From: Oegoconia quadripuncta
Taxonomy: Eukaryota > Arthropoda > Insecta > Lepidoptera > Autostichidae
NCBI GenBank assembly: GCA_949316235.1
Contig: OX438741.1
Location: 14,571,124 to 14,635,123 of the forward strand
DNA length: 64,000 nt
Direction of reading: 5' to 3'
Position numbers and translations under genes: made by a program. Below are positions 26,501-30,119 of this stretch, in pieces. How positions within the stretch are numbered: position 1 is the stretch's first letter; the number at the start of each line of letters is the position of its first letter. Below the pieces are notes generated by a model. That model ran no database searches, was not told the DNA's origin, and worked only from the letters and a program-made list of their open reading frames with translations.

Positions 26501-28619
26501 ACTGTGGTATTTAGAGGAGAGTGGAGGAGTTTTCGGTGATTTCTCTTTCTTCGTATCCCTTTTATTCTCTTTCGATGTTGATGCTGTCGGTGAATCCACT
26601 TTCTTTTCTTCGACTTTTGCACTCTCTCTCTCTTTCTGTGCTTGCATTTGTTTATTAGCTTGGTAAACCTTCTTTAGCAAGTCGACCTTGCATTCAAGCT
26701 CCTCTGGATTCACTTTAACCCTCTTGTAAAGCTGTAGTATCCTCACACATACCTCCCTAATGTCTTCCTCGGTGACCTTAAAGAGTAGGAACCAGTGAGG
26801 GTTGTTTGGTAGTGGAAGACCAATTTTACGTGCTGTTAAGTAAATGCAGGCACAGGCGATGGTCTCTGGAGGGAATCTCATGAAAACATCAGTACGGAGG
26901 GCATCATTCATATAATTCCAGGCCATTTGCATGAGTTGTCTGTTCTTTTCATACTGCAAAAGCTGTAAATATACCACAATGAGTTTATGGGGATGCTTCA
27001 CATGTACACAGAAGCCTAGTTCTTTGAGGATTCTTCGTTCCGCTTTGATGACTTGATTTTTAAGCTCTATATAGTTCTGATCAACTATCAATGGGTTTAT
27101 AGTCTTCTGTGCCCTCACTTGCTTATAGTGGTGGAAGACATTGATAACATCCCGTATCCTACAGGGTTTCTCTTCAACTTTTGATGCTAAGTAGATACTG
27201 CCCATCGCCATAGTCTCCATAGGGTATCTTACGAAGGATTTAGAGTAATAAAAGCGTTGGAGATATATCTGACCTGTTGCCATGGCGACTTGTGGTAGCC
27301 TGAGCAGTATTCCCGCTGTCTGAATCATCTCGCAGCCCAATATACGGAGGTCAGTTTCGGTTTCGATGTCTAGGCCATCGGTTTGGGAAGGAGTTTCCTT
27401 GAAGATGGATTCCGGCAAGAGGCAGTTGTACAGCGTGAGAGTGATCTTTCCATAGTTCTTGAGAGGCTTCACCGGCGTTGGTGTGCTGGTATTCGTTTGA
27501 CTTTGCACTGTAGTAGCAGTCATTATGTATTCACAAAATTTCACTTTGCACCTACTGAGACAAATTGTGTGCGACCTCACAGTTATATTATACACCTAAT
27601 TCTAACATTTACCACATGTTATCGTAAGTGAAATTCTAAAAAATGCAATAAAGCGACTCAGGAAACGCTCCCCTGTGACAACATGACATGACAATCTAAT
27701 CAAGATGGCGCCACATAAACTTCACAGATGTCATCGGTTTTGTAAACAAAATATTTGCAATATTTTACAATTCTTAAAATGAGAAGGTAATTTTTTCAAC
27801 TCACCGGGTGCCATTGTCTTCGCAAAACGTTAACTACTCTTATCGCCACCACTCACATCATAAAACATCACACAAATCGTTAAAAATGGGCGTACGACGG
27901 TGTCACTCAACTGACAACTTTATTCTTTTTAAGTTTTTTTTTTAAGATAGGAACGCTGTGGTTCCATATTATTAAACAATCTTCCTTTTCTATCTTATTT
28001 ATCGTTAGATTAGTAAAAAAATACATTTCACCTTTCTTTTAGACAGAAATAAAAATAAAAAAAAAGAGAGATAGATTAGAAAAAAGAGAGATGGACTGAT
28101 AGATTATATTGTTTTGGAATTGAATCTATTATCCTTTGCCTCTGCTTATATTAAAAAAGTTTTTGGATGATCATTGATGTAATAATGGTTAGTGATACAA
28201 TGTTGAATTATTTACCTAGATACAATAAATAAATTGGCACATTATCGTAACGTTATAAAAATAATATTACTGTCGCATATTTACAACATGTTTTCTGAAC
28301 GAAAACCGGAAGGAAGTTGAGTGAACTTGGCGCCAGTAATCAATAATGTAAATGGGTATCGCTACAAATAGAACATAGAACCTATACTACACTGATCTTA
28401 ATATAATGCCAGCGAACCGAATGCGCTGAATTAGGCAGGTAAGACAGACAGATTACAGAAAAATTGAAATTTTAATTAATATTTTTGAAAAGTTCTAATG
28501 ATTCTCTCGATAAATCAGAAATAAAAATAATACTTACAACCTGGATTGCATTTCTGTACAAAGGTATCCAAGAAGTCGTGGCCCTCCCCGGCTTCGAAAC
28601 AACATTTCACGAAAGACAT
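116..28619 (-). CDS. EFR3: EFR3-family plasma-membrane scaffold, gene-level entry (3' end outside window)
   Basis: Ten coding exons on the minus strand (28619-28538, 17410-17206, 11147-10997, 10817-10665, 7566-7468, 6425-6271, 4681-4603, 2999-2846, 768-698, 304-116) join in phase to 446 codons. Family hallmarks are visible: a cysteine cluster followed by [15 protein letters not shown], then [53 protein letters not shown] and [14 protein letters not shown]3 proteins (fly rolling blackout/stambha A) are palmitoylated on N-terminal cysteines and hold PI4KIII-alpha with TTC7 and FAM126 at the plasma membrane to make PI4P. They form an alpha-helical ARM/HEAT-like rod. About 800 residues is usual, so the C-terminal half lies beyond position 1. 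All donors and acceptors used are GT/AG. Odd points: a tandem array of copies of the exon-6 end in intron 6, and a nested cyclin L gene in intron 1. Confidence 0.93.
413..614 (-). repeat. SINE family A copy, 3'-truncated
   Basis: Minus-orientation copy of the commonest repeat in the window. It contains the tRNA-like head (box-B-like GGTTCGATCCCC type, here slightly diverged) and the GGCGGCAGATTTAGATAAGA core, but lacks the poly-A end. It lies between EFR3 exons 9 and 10. Confidence 0.8.
698..768 (-). CDS. EFR3: EFR3 exon 9
   Basis: 71 nt: two bases completing Gly from exon 8, then 23 codons [23 protein letters not shown]. This matches the family segment following 'GSVG' (P.VLE..N.LL.QLR.S). 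Acceptor TTTCAG, donor GTAAAT. It joins directly to exon 10, so the longer loop seen here in vertebrate proteins is shorter or absent. Confidence 0.88.
1010..1345 (+). repeat. SINE family A, full-length copy
   Basis: About 335 bp. It has a tRNA-like head with an A-box-like GTGGCTCGATG and box-B-like GGTTTGATCCCC, a unique body, and a pure A tail at 1331-1345. These features are those of a tRNA-derived, LINE-mobilised SINE. It is the best local reference for the family and lies in EFR3 intron 8. Confidence 0.85.
1346..2533. other. EFR3 intron 8, no gene seen
   Basis: AT-rich sequence without a coding exon of any family I recognise. The short open frames at 1372-1906 have no likeness to known proteins. 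The stretch 2060-2110 resembles 63190-63240 (a 'TACGGTAAGGAAAAAGGC'-type border), which suggests old repeat material. Confidence 0.5.
2535..2789 (-). repeat. SINE family A, 5'-truncated copy
   Basis: The poly-T at 2535-2543 is the A tail read from the other strand, followed by the family body. The tRNA-like head is missing. It ends only 56 bp from EFR3 exon 8. Confidence 0.82.
2846..2999 (-). CDS. EFR3: EFR3 exon 8
   Basis: 154 nt: 51 codons plus one base. The peptide starts [19 protein letters not shown] and ends [10 protein letters not shown]. It corresponds to the family motif in which 'QQLLGHLDAN' is followed by 'VIAATGSVG'. The donor GTGAGT at 2845-2840 and acceptor CTCAG give exact phase continuity with exons 7 and 9. 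Its GC content is much higher than that of the flanking introns. Confidence 0.92.
3105..3390. repeat. Dispersed repeat shared with 14930-15200
   Basis: About 280 bp is repeated in the same orientation at 14930-15200 with roughly 90% identity by eye. It includes CTCCATCATCAGATCG, a CACCAAGTGTAATATATTGG stretch and CAAAGTTTCATTTCGATATG. No coding potential. It is probably the 3' region of a retroelement. Confidence 0.7.
3450..3835 (+). repeat. tRNA-headed SINE, family D
   Basis: The head (GGCTCAGCGGTTAAGACGC, then box-B-like GGCTTCGAATCCC) resembles a tRNA gene. It is followed by a conserved core around TTAAACGGTGAAGGAAAACA and the common tail CAGTGGGATGTTTACGGGC with ATGATGATG. A second copy lies at 47430-47890. 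The tRNA fold is incomplete and the downstream body is SINE-like, so this is not a tRNA gene. Confidence 0.75.
3888..4201 (+). repeat. 5S rRNA-derived SINE
   Basis: The stretch GAAGTTAAGCAACGTCTGGC (3945-3964), with GCGGTAAGTCCTTGGATGGG and TGCCCAC after it, closely follows the internal part of animal 5S rRNA (the region holding its A-box and intermediate element). Only part of the 5S sequence is recognisable and it runs into a non-rRNA tail, as in SINE3/5S-type SINEs. A family A SINE abuts its 3' end at 4202. It is not a functional 5S gene. Confidence 0.65.
4202..4549 (-). repeat. SINE family A, near full-length
   Basis: Poly-T at 4202-4210 (the A tail), full body and tRNA-like head ending GAGCCACGGAGGCGG at about 4546. 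It lies 54 bp from EFR3 exon 7 and abuts the 5S-derived SINE, suggesting that the A tail or tail region of one was the landing site of the other. Confidence 0.85.
4603..4681 (-). CDS. EFR3: EFR3 exon 7
   Basis: 79 nt: one base completing Thr from exon 6, then 26 codons [26 protein letters not shown], matching the family segment 'HLD.H.LWEP..FA...FKIIMYSIQ'. Acceptor TTCCAG, donor GTGAGT. It is the exon that exon 6 must reach across the repeat-expanded intron. Confidence 0.92.
4838..6270. repeat. Tandem minisatellite of the EFR3 exon-6 3' end plus donor site
   Basis: Ten full copies of the last 68 nt of exon 6 (read on the minus strand, [23 protein letters not shown]), each with its GTGAGC donor, plus a decayed copy at 4838-4882. 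Copy starts (the + strand AGGCTCACGTGAGC) are 4981, 5101, 5213, 5391, 5505, 5673, 5791, 5909, 6027 and 6145; the genuine exon end is the copy at 6263. Periods are 120, 112, 178, 114, 168 and then 118 five times. The five 118-bp units 5673-6262 are identical. Spacers are GGTGAG/GGGTGTGTGAG minisatellite. Exon-copy divergence is slight (one base each in the copies starting at 4981 and 5505) except in the decayed last copy. Confidence 0.93.
6271..6425 (-). CDS. EFR3: EFR3 exon 6 (source of the tandem array)
   Basis: 155 nt: 51 codons plus two bases. The peptide starts [20 protein letters not shown] and ends [24 protein letters not shown], matching the family 'AE.CLRELLGRA.FG.I...I.PVL'. The acceptor is GTTCCGCAG. 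The donor GTGAGC at 6270-6265 gives the correct phase into exon 7. This copy is the real one because only here is the sequence contiguous with the unique upstream coding part. Reading past the donor in frame gives ACG then TGA at once. Confidence 0.92.
6690..6782 (+). mobile_element. Jockey-like LINE C-terminal fragment
   Basis: Encodes a decayed version of the tail '[21 protein letters not shown]' that is intact at 45950-46040. It stops abruptly at 6780, where a reverse-oriented LINE tail begins. Confidence 0.6.
6783..7030 (-). mobile_element. LINE 3'-end fragment, also present at 16960-17150
   Basis: The reverse complement of 6783-7030 matches 16960-17150 (shared GCATGGACATAGACCGCTCG type sequence, AAAGAGCAACCCTTGAG and CTCTGGGGAATCAGC). 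AATCAAAATCAAAA at its start is the simple-repeat 3' tail. Non-coding remnant. Confidence 0.6.
7040..7213. mobile_element. Half-copy of a long-TIR MITE (see 39409-39732)
   Basis: Begins TAAGGCCCGTATTAATAAAC and is closely similar to the reverse complement of 39560-39731 (shared AAACGTG, GCAGTACTCACTTGAGA and AACGAAACTCAAGACTATC). The other half is absent: a SINE family C copy follows directly. Confidence 0.7.
7214..7462 (+). repeat. SINE family C copy
   Basis: tRNA-like head with box B GGTTCGAATCCCGC, then GGGGCATATGTTTG, TGATGAATACGGACATG, and the body ending GATGGCGCTG plus AAGGATATTTTTTTAT. It ends 6 bp from EFR3 exon 5, so the exon 5 donor lies at a SINE edge. Confidence 0.78.
7468..7566 (-). 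CDS. EFR3: EFR3 exon 5
   Basis: 33 codons, phase 0 on both sides: [33 protein letters not shown], nearly the family consensus 'GVVRKTVNDEL...[18 protein letters not shown]'. Acceptor TTTTTTCAG, donor GTATAT (weak). Confidence 0.94.
7595..8115 (+). repeat. SINE family A interrupted by an RTE-tail insertion
   Basis: SINE body at 7595-7856 and its tail with A-run at 8083-8115. They are separated by a 215-bp insert (7857-8071) flanked by the 11-bp direct repeat TGTGATTGAGG (7846-7856 and 8072-8082). The SINE head has a small deletion near 7610. Confidence 0.85.
7857..8071 (+). mobile_element. 5'-truncated RTE-type LINE 3' end, with target-site duplication
   Basis: Translates in pieces to the RTE/BovB-like C-terminus '[18 protein letters not shown]' ... 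'[25 protein letters not shown]', followed by a short ATGTATGCA end. An 11-bp target duplication in the host SINE marks the insertion. A sister copy is at 14060-14410. Confidence 0.8.
8116..8785. other. Repeat-like intron segment without a supported gene
   Basis: AT-rich except for a GC-rich block at 8424-8490 (GAGCGAGCGAAGCGAGCGTG followed by CCGCAGCAGGCGAAG), which is a local near-repeat of GAGCGA units. Open frames of 83-89 codons cross it on both strands, but their composition is not gene-like. Probably part of a larger dispersed element. Confidence 0.4.
8786..8976 (+). repeat. SINE family B copy
   Basis: Head ATTGGTGTAGTGGATAGTGA, box-B region mutated (AATCTCGCGAGGGGTAAAT), then GATGAATACGAGCA and GTACAAGCTTGGCTTAGTTT and GGGACTAGGTGATG. 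The LINE fragment that follows begins without a clear gap. Confidence 0.75.
8977..9830 (+). mobile_element. Jockey-like LINE, 3' part, decayed
   Basis: Coding remnant from [20 protein letters not shown] and YFHSIMS through a stop to GILLWGRG, then a frameshifted '[15 protein letters not shown]' and '[20 protein letters not shown]'. The same protein is better preserved at 23537-24211 on the other strand. The 3' end is TTTTTGATTTTGATTTTTGA at about 9798-9825, the simple tail of this LINE group. It sits in EFR3 intron 4. Confidence 0.8.
9831..10160. other. Intron sequence, nothing recognised
   Basis: AT-rich. It includes a short AGTACAGTAGTAGTAGTA run near 9930. The start (9833-9850) resembles 17560-17590 read in reverse, so it begins with another piece of repeat. 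Confidence 0.4.
10175..10543 (+). mobile_element. GC-rich 5'-truncated non-LTR insertion (R1-clade type 3' end)
   Basis: A 369-bp segment of about two-thirds GC in AT-rich surroundings, ending CGTCAAAAAAAGA and bounded by the 14-bp direct repeat AGGTCTCAGGCCAT (10161-10174, 10544-10557). Poly-A plus target-site duplication shows insertion by target-primed reverse transcription. The block TTTTAATGGGTATCCCTCCC with GGTACGCGTAATGCGTTTCC resembles 3' ends of R1-clade elements as I recall them. The 91-codon open frame across it is not a gene. Confidence 0.75.
10665..10817 (-). CDS. EFR3: EFR3 exon 4
   Basis: 51 codons, phase 0: [20 protein letters not shown] followed by [16 protein letters not shown] and [10 protein letters not shown]. 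This is the most conserved block of the family. Acceptor TTTGCAG, donor GTGAGC. Confidence 0.95.
10849..10957 (+). repeat. SINE family B, 5' part only
   Basis: Head CCGATTGGTGTAGTGGATAG, box B GGTTCGAATCCCGCG, then GTGTGATGAATATGAACATT. Truncated after about 108 bp. It lies in the 179-bp intron between EFR3 exons 3 and 4 and fills most of it. Confidence 0.78.
10997..11147 (-). CDS. EFR3: EFR3 exon 3
   Basis: 151 nt: one base completing Gly from exon 2, then [37 protein letters not shown] and LQILATQS. This matches the family 'YVLIAMEALDQLLMACHSQS'. Acceptor TTTCACAG, donor GTGAGT. Confidence 0.95.
11165..11285. repeat. Dispersed LINE-like fragment, also at 49720-49810
   Basis: TAGGTCCTTCCCTATGAAAT and ACTGTTTTCTCCATACAAAC ATTTTTGAT recur at 49724-49803. 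Non-coding. Confidence 0.5.
11500..11590. repeat. (GT)n microsatellite with GC interruptions
   Basis: About 60 bp of pure GT from 11500, continuing as GTGCGTGCGCGTGTGCGTG. On the minus strand it is a (CA)n run lying just 3' of the LINE ORF that ends at 11728, so it may mark that element's end. Open frames of Cys-Val or His-Thr across it are artefacts. Confidence 0.85.
11728..13533 (-). mobile_element. LINE reverse-transcriptase ORF (601 codons uninterrupted)
   Basis: Reverse transcriptase of the Jockey/CR1-like group. Visible in order: [89 protein letters not shown] and the catalytic [10 protein letters not shown], then the thumb and C-terminal region to [10 protein letters not shown]. No endonuclease domain is present in this frame. 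With the frameshifted piece at 13562-13801, only the 3' two-thirds of ORF2 survives (5' truncation). It lies in the same orientation as EFR3 inside intron 2. The open frame suggests a fairly recent insertion. Confidence 0.9.
13562..13801 (-). pseudogene. LINE ORF2 upstream piece, one frameshift from the main ORF
   Basis: 79 codons with [30 protein letters not shown], the linker between endonuclease and reverse transcriptase in this LINE type. It ends at 13562 and continues in another frame as '[20 protein letters not shown]' into the 601-codon frame, so a single indel near 13570 separates them. Confidence 0.75.
13790..14050. repeat. Dispersed repeat shared with 49846-50150
   Basis: ATCGGATAACATTAAGTTAA, TATAGGCAG.GTTAATTTTT and AAAAACAAATTTGGA..TAGC recur at 49852-50110 in the same orientation. 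The copy at 49.9 kb has an extra 45 bp near 49915. It overlaps the start of the LINE piece, so it may be part of the same element or its target. Confidence 0.6.
14060..14410 (+). mobile_element. RTE-type LINE C-terminus and 3' end
   Basis: Translates with frameshifts to [20 protein letters not shown], '[18 protein letters not shown]', '[19 protein letters not shown]' and [19 protein letters not shown]. This is the conserved tail of RTE/BovB-like ORF2. The 3' half is the same sequence as the insert at 7857-8071. Confidence 0.82.
14635..14880 (-). repeat. SINE family C copy
   Basis: Reverse-oriented body (CACAGTAAGCATCTAGGTTT, AACATCCATAACTCGGGAAC) and head ending ACCACTACACCAAACAGGTC. The box-B complement is GGGATTCTAACCCGCGACC. 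Confidence 0.75.
14930..15200. repeat. Second copy of the 3105-3390 dispersed repeat
   Basis: Starts near GCTACATTTCCACCACCCAT and ends TTAAATTAACTTTC. Same orientation as the copy at 3.1 kb. Confidence 0.7.
15206..15294. mobile_element. Short palindromic MITE (family M1)
   Basis: Starts TGGTGTCGATTCGGATGTAC ACCAACT and ends with the inverted AGTTGGTGTACATCCGAATCG. The whole 88 bp is almost two TIRs with a 20-bp centre (ACAAAACCAGTTTTAG). The related longer element is at 19443-19588. Confidence 0.8.
15300..16380. other. EFR3 intron 2, no gene recognised
   Basis: AT-rich. A 40-bp SINE family A scrap (TGGCTATCTTATCTCTGACA ACCGGA) occurs at 15511-15550. The remaining open frames are short and show no family likeness. 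Confidence 0.5.
16381..17160 (+). mobile_element. Jockey-like LINE, decayed RT fragment
   Basis: ORF 16510-16794 reads [20 protein letters not shown] and '[14 protein letters not shown]', then CGVP followed by a stop in place of QGSILGP, which continues out of frame to a mutated AEDTSLF in the YADD position. The last 190 bp (16960-17150) match 6783-7030 in reverse. Inactive. Confidence 0.8.
17206..17410 (-). CDS. EFR3: EFR3 exon 2 (conserved N-terminal block)
   Basis: 205 nt: two bases completing Cys from exon 1, 67 codons, then two bases. The peptide starts [20 protein letters not shown], continues [20 protein letters not shown] and ends RDIYRRRHG. The Cys cluster corresponds to the palmitoylated cysteines of the family and the following basic residues to its membrane-binding face. 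Acceptor TTTCAG, donor GTGAGT. Confidence 0.95.
17465..17790 (+). mobile_element. Decayed RTE-like LINE fragment
   Basis: Pieces such as [29 protein letters not shown], then 'ILTYGAQS' and '[21 protein letters not shown]', are typical of the C-terminal half of RTE/Jockey-type ORF2. Several frameshifts. A piece of the first motif also occurs at 48530-48620. Confidence 0.65.
17791..18180. other. EFR3 intron 1, nothing recognised
   Basis: AT-rich with no repeat that I can pair inside the window and no coding likeness. Confidence 0.4.
18181..18310. repeat. TIR-element end, related to 44955-45376
   Basis: GTCCAGTGGCGCCCTCATTGG ATAAAATAAGAT is nearly the left end of the 420-bp TIR element at 44.96 kb. 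GACTGCACTCGAAAATTATT also fits its interior. Only one end is seen here. Confidence 0.6.
18775..18925 (+). repeat. Conserved SINE fragment, family E
   Basis: GGCGGCGGTGATTGCTTTCC, then ATCAGGTGACCCGCATGCTC and GTTTGCCGCCCTCTCAT, is shared with 34203-34312 (reverse) and 40692-40765. The high conservation of such a short block among copies points to a SINE core or tail. Confidence 0.7.
18926..19440. other. EFR3 intron 1, no gene
   Basis: The end (19311-19435) belongs to a dispersed family seen also at 42178-42330 and 44080-44200, with the pattern GACG.AAAA..GGGTGTTAT followed by TGTGT. The rest is unassigned. Confidence 0.4.
19443..19588. mobile_element. MITE of family M1, about 146 bp
   Basis: Left TIR GGTGTCGATTCGGATGTACA CCAACTAAACTA, right end the inverted TAGTTTAGTTGGCGTATATC CGAATCGACACC. 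The internal 70 bp includes GTACGATGCGACGACGGCAC. The flanks AAT...AAT could be a 3-bp target duplication. Confidence 0.82.
19591..20105 (+). pseudogene. mariner-type transposase relic
   Basis: Frame pieces: '[20 protein letters not shown]' (helix-turn-helix part) and '[20 protein letters not shown]', which carries the first catalytic Asp in the MDETWLHHY signature of mariner transposases. '[10 protein letters not shown]' follows. Frameshifts and stops separate them, and the second and third catalytic Asp cannot be placed. Inactive. Confidence 0.8.
20490..20760 (-). mobile_element. LINE C-terminal fragment
   Basis: Frame ending [45 protein letters not shown] resembles the extreme C-terminus of Jockey-like ORF2 (pattern '.T.....P..R.....N'). 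Only about 80 codons remain. Confidence 0.5.
20785..21010 (+). mobile_element. Decayed RTE-like C-terminus
   Basis: '[17 protein letters not shown]' and the following out-of-frame '[24 protein letters not shown]' resemble the RTE-like tail (R.P..RWTDD..K..G..W...AQDR..W..L.EA). Frameshifts present. Confidence 0.6.
21141..21213 (-). repeat. SINE family A, 3' scrap
   Basis: Poly-T followed by ATGCACTACGGGATGGTACT and ATTGATGTTAAGTGAAGATA. Only the 3' 70 bp remain. Confidence 0.7.
21300..21790 (-). mobile_element. Jockey-like LINE 3' end (second copy of 23150-23620)
   Basis: Same sequence as 23150-23620 for about 470 bp (CAAACTTCAAGAATTTATTT CAACG, GCATTTTTCGGTCAGTCGGT, AAAGCGTATACAGTGTCC). 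It carries an extra hairpin-prone insert CCCCTAGGGGTGTATCCCCT ATAGGGGACCCC at 21714-21747 that the other copy lacks. 3' UTR and tail only. Confidence 0.75.
22040..22302 (+). repeat. SINE family A, left arm of an inverted pair
   Basis: Head through body, stopping at CTTCACTTAACTCG without the A tail. It meets the next copy tail to tail. Confidence 0.8.
22303..22545 (-). repeat. SINE family A, right arm of an inverted pair
   Basis: Starts GACTCGGAAACCCAAATATT and ends GAGCCACGGAGACGG. Together with 22040-22302 it forms an inverted repeat of about 240-bp arms inside EFR3 intron 1. Confidence 0.82.
22560..23150. other. Intron sequence with no gene
   Basis: A-run at 22699-22708. The GC-richer part 22990-23130 contains GCACAGACTAATACACGCCT GTTTCCCGTAGGGTAGGCG, a piece related to the RTE tail phrase 'CTACCCCTACGGGAAACAGG' read from the other strand (compare 14376-14395). 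Confidence 0.45.
23150..24580 (-). mobile_element. Jockey-like LINE, 3' half, about 1.4 kb
   Basis: Two frames joined by a frameshift near 24200. Upstream: '[20 protein letters not shown]', [20 protein letters not shown] and the catalytic [10 protein letters not shown]. Downstream (23537-24211): '[20 protein letters not shown]', [20 protein letters not shown], '[20 protein letters not shown]' and '[20 protein letters not shown]'. The F.DD box is intact but the palm 5' of it is scrambled (ORF start at 24554 is not LINE-like). The 3' UTR continues to about 23150. Confidence 0.85.
24712..24775. repeat. Dispersed fragment 'GGTGGAAAGTCCCTTAGTCGCC'-type
   Basis: The reverse complement recurs at 39850-39902 and 62915-62985 (CCGTGGGTGTCGTAAAAGGC then GACTAAGGGACTTTCC). 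Probably the end of a non-autonomous element. Confidence 0.55.
24865..25032. repeat. Dispersed repeat, inverted copy at 63836-64000
   Basis: TAGTAAACTAATTCCAAACT, AGTGATTCTTATTATGTTAC, AATAATTATCGTTGTAATTG and GGTATCAATAAAACAATC are the reverse complement of 63850-63999. Identity is high by eye across about 160 bp, with a short indel near 24960. Confidence 0.8.
25040..25785. other. AT-rich intron, nothing recognised
   Basis: Includes short palindromes (TTCACCTAGGTGAATTATCT TAGGTGAATT at 25526-25555). Open frames are low-complexity and unsupported. Confidence 0.4.
25786..25910. repeat. Common lepidopteran-type repeat tail
   Basis: ATCATCATATCAGCCACAGG, ACGTCCACTACCAAACATAG GCCTCCCCC and GGTTTGGAGCGGCCTGCGTC CAG are phrases I associate with abundant SINE/LINE 3' tails in moths and butterflies. 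A related scrap is at 55725-55770. Confidence 0.55.
26221..26226 (-). promoter_or_regulatory. Poly(A) signal of cyclin L (AATAAA on minus)
   Basis: TTTATT on the plus strand reads AATAAA on the minus strand, 38 bp beyond the cyclin L stop codon. Its position and match fit a short 3' UTR. Confidence 0.6.
26264..27523 (-). CDS. CycL: Cyclin L (transcription/splicing cyclin with RS tail), intronless
   Basis: 419 codons from the ATG at 27523-27521 ([12 protein letters not shown]). The frame stays open upstream to another ATG at 27595, but the extension looks like 5' UTR. Layout: leader 1-50; first cyclin box about 55-155, with [20 protein letters not shown] and the signature [20 protein letters not shown]; second box about 160-270 ([20 protein letters not shown]); acidic-basic linker; Arg/Ser-rich tail about 345-419 ([20 protein letters not shown]). 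Cyclin L partners CDK10/11-type kinases and acts with SR proteins in nuclear pre-mRNA splicing. Length and domains are complete. It lies in EFR3 intron 1, same strand, with no introns. The protein shows no sign of decay, so it is functional. It has no visible poly-A remnant beyond its own signal, so retrogene origin is only possible. Confidence 0.96.
   Translation of the reverse strand: MTATTVQSQTNTSTPTPVKPLKNYGKITLTLYNCLLPESIFKETPSQTDGLDIETETDLRILGCEMIQTAGILLRLPQVAMATGQIYLQRFYYSKSFVRYPMETMAMGSIYLASKVEEKPCRIRDVINVFHHYKQVRAQKTINPLIVDQNYIELKNQVIKAERRILKELGFCVHVKHPHKLIVVYLQLLQYEKNRQLMQMAWNYMNDALRTDVFMRFPPETIACACIYLTARKIGLPLPNNPHWFLLFKVTEEDIREVCVRILQLYKRVKVNPEELECKVDLLKKVYQANKQMQAQKERESAKVEEKKVDSPTASTSKENKRDTKKEKSPKTPPLSSKYHSSHKMKRERRSRSPYDRKRDYSSKRHKSRSRDREVDRARERRSDDKRGRSSRKYDDYDRSKSNRDSRDNRDNRDDKRKH
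27524..28537. other. Region upstream of cyclin L
   Basis: Must hold the cyclin L promoter if the gene is transcribed on its own. 27660-27910 is less AT-rich than its surroundings and includes CAAGATGGCGCCAC (27702-27715), a YY1-like AAGATGGCGCC core often near ubiquitous promoters. Position suggests a promoter, but no TATA or initiator can be assigned. Confidence 0.4.
28538..28619 (-). CDS. EFR3: Proposed EFR3 exon 1 (start exon)
   Basis: ATG at 28619-28617 with an in-frame TAA three codons upstream, then 27 codons [27 protein letters not shown] plus one base, ending at a consensus donor GTAAGTATT. The phase fits exon 2 exactly and would give [18 protein letters not shown], lengthening the cysteine cluster used for palmitoylation. 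The first 27 residues are not like vertebrate EFR3 leaders, so this may be one of several alternative first exons. The splice is inferred. Confidence 0.55.
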
Positions 28620-28639
28620 AATTAATTATTTTATTTGAG

Positions 28640-29840
28640 TTGAGTTTACAAGAATCACACTGCACAGTTATATTTTTTTTTATAAATACGATTTTTCCGT
28701 TTTTTTGGCATTACTTTTAATTTTTTTTTACTGCAGTATATTGAGTTTTTTGATCTCGATGATCTTTTTCAGAATTATTTGAGGTAAGAAATTTATAATT
28801 AAATTTTCTTTACAAGACAATTAAATTAGGTTCTAATTTGGATAATTTCTACGTGAAATACATTATTTATTGAGCAAAAATTGCTTTGTTTTGTCTTAAA
28901 TAATTAAATAATACACTAGAAAGTATACAAAATCAGGTCAAAGATGTCACATTTCGTTAAATTTTTTGTACTATGTGCGTGAGGAAAATCATCAATGAGA
29001 TGAACTATAACCCGTACAAATAAAGTTGTTGGTGAATAATGTTGGTTCTTGTAATGTCTGGGAACGTTATTCCGCAGCAGCTTAATTACGAATAAAAGTG
29101 CGTATATTGAAACCTGCATATAAAGTAAAATTATTATGAATAGTAACTTAATTATTTAAATTAATAATGATTTTACATTAGGTAGGTAAGCGGTATTTTC
29201 GCTGTCTACCATTTACGATCTAAATATTGCCTTGGCCTTGGTATTTTTTGGCTTGGCACACCAACACAATTTACTGTTCCGTGAACACAATAAATAAAGC
29301 TGTTAGACCGACCGACTTATAGTGCTGCCATCTATTGAGGAGTAGATTTATTATTTAAATTTCTGTCTTGCTACTCGCTTTTAGATGGCGCGTGGTGTTA
29401 TACAAATAAAATTGTAGACTCGTAAAAAGGCATGACGGGACTAATACCGATTTTTTCGTGTTTTGATTCTAGACATTTGTGTCTCACCACAGAAACAACA
29501 ATTAATACAGTGTCTAAGATAACCAAGTGTATTAAAATTACACTTGTCAAGCAAACATTACATTTTTCGCTCTTTAGTTAAACAAAAATGTAACCACGAG
29601 TTGGACTTGAATTTACTCTCTCAAAACCATAAAACTGTTAATTAAAAAAGTTAACTTAAAAATAAGTAGGTTATTAAAAATTATATTATATAATTAATAA
29701 TTATATAGTTTTTTTATGGAAATTCAAATTTGTCGCAACGACCTTTCTTTAGGTATGGACTTACCTAAATTAGATTGAAAGTTGGTTCGAATTAATTTTT
29801 CTTTCAGATTTCTTTTTCCAATTCGACGAATTCGAATCGA
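28640..29840. other. Upstream of EFR3, no gene seen
   Basis: AT-rich. It should contain the EFR3 promoter if exon 1 is correct. 29290-29400 and 29440-29560 have mixed composition but no recognisable repeat or coding signal. Confidence 0.4.
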
Positions 29841-29842
29841 CG

Positions 29843-30098
29843 ACTGGTGTAGTGGTTAGCAACTCTGACCAGTATACCAAAAGGTTGCGGGTTGGAATCC
29901 CGCTAGGGGCATATGTTTGTATGATGAATACGGTGTACCCGAGTTATGGATGTTTTCATTTATAATAAGTATTTATTTACCAAAAAAATGTATTAGTATA
30001 TCAACCATCTGGTATCCACAACACAAGCCTATAGTTGCTTACTGTGGAACTAGATGGCGCTGTGTGTATGTCTAAGGATATTTATTTATATTTAATTC
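29843..30098 (+). repeat. SINE family C, full copy
   Basis: Head CGACTGGTGTAGTGGTTAGC, box B GGGTTGGAATCCCGC, body GGGGCATATGTTTGTATGAT to GAACTAGATGGCGCTGTGTG, ending AAGGATATTTATTTATA. Confidence 0.82.
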
Positions 30099-30119
30099 AA
30101 GTTTTGGATCTAACTAATA

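Noticed and set aside
27524..27595. Upstream ATG of cyclin L adding 24 residues
   Set aside because: The extension ([15 protein letters not shown]...) is Cys/Arg-rich and unlike cyclin L leaders. The ATG at 27523 starts the Thr/Gln-rich leader expected of the family. Not excluded by sequence alone.
27383..27631. 82-codon plus-strand frame over the cyclin L start
   Set aside because: Antisense shadow of the cyclin L coding sequence.
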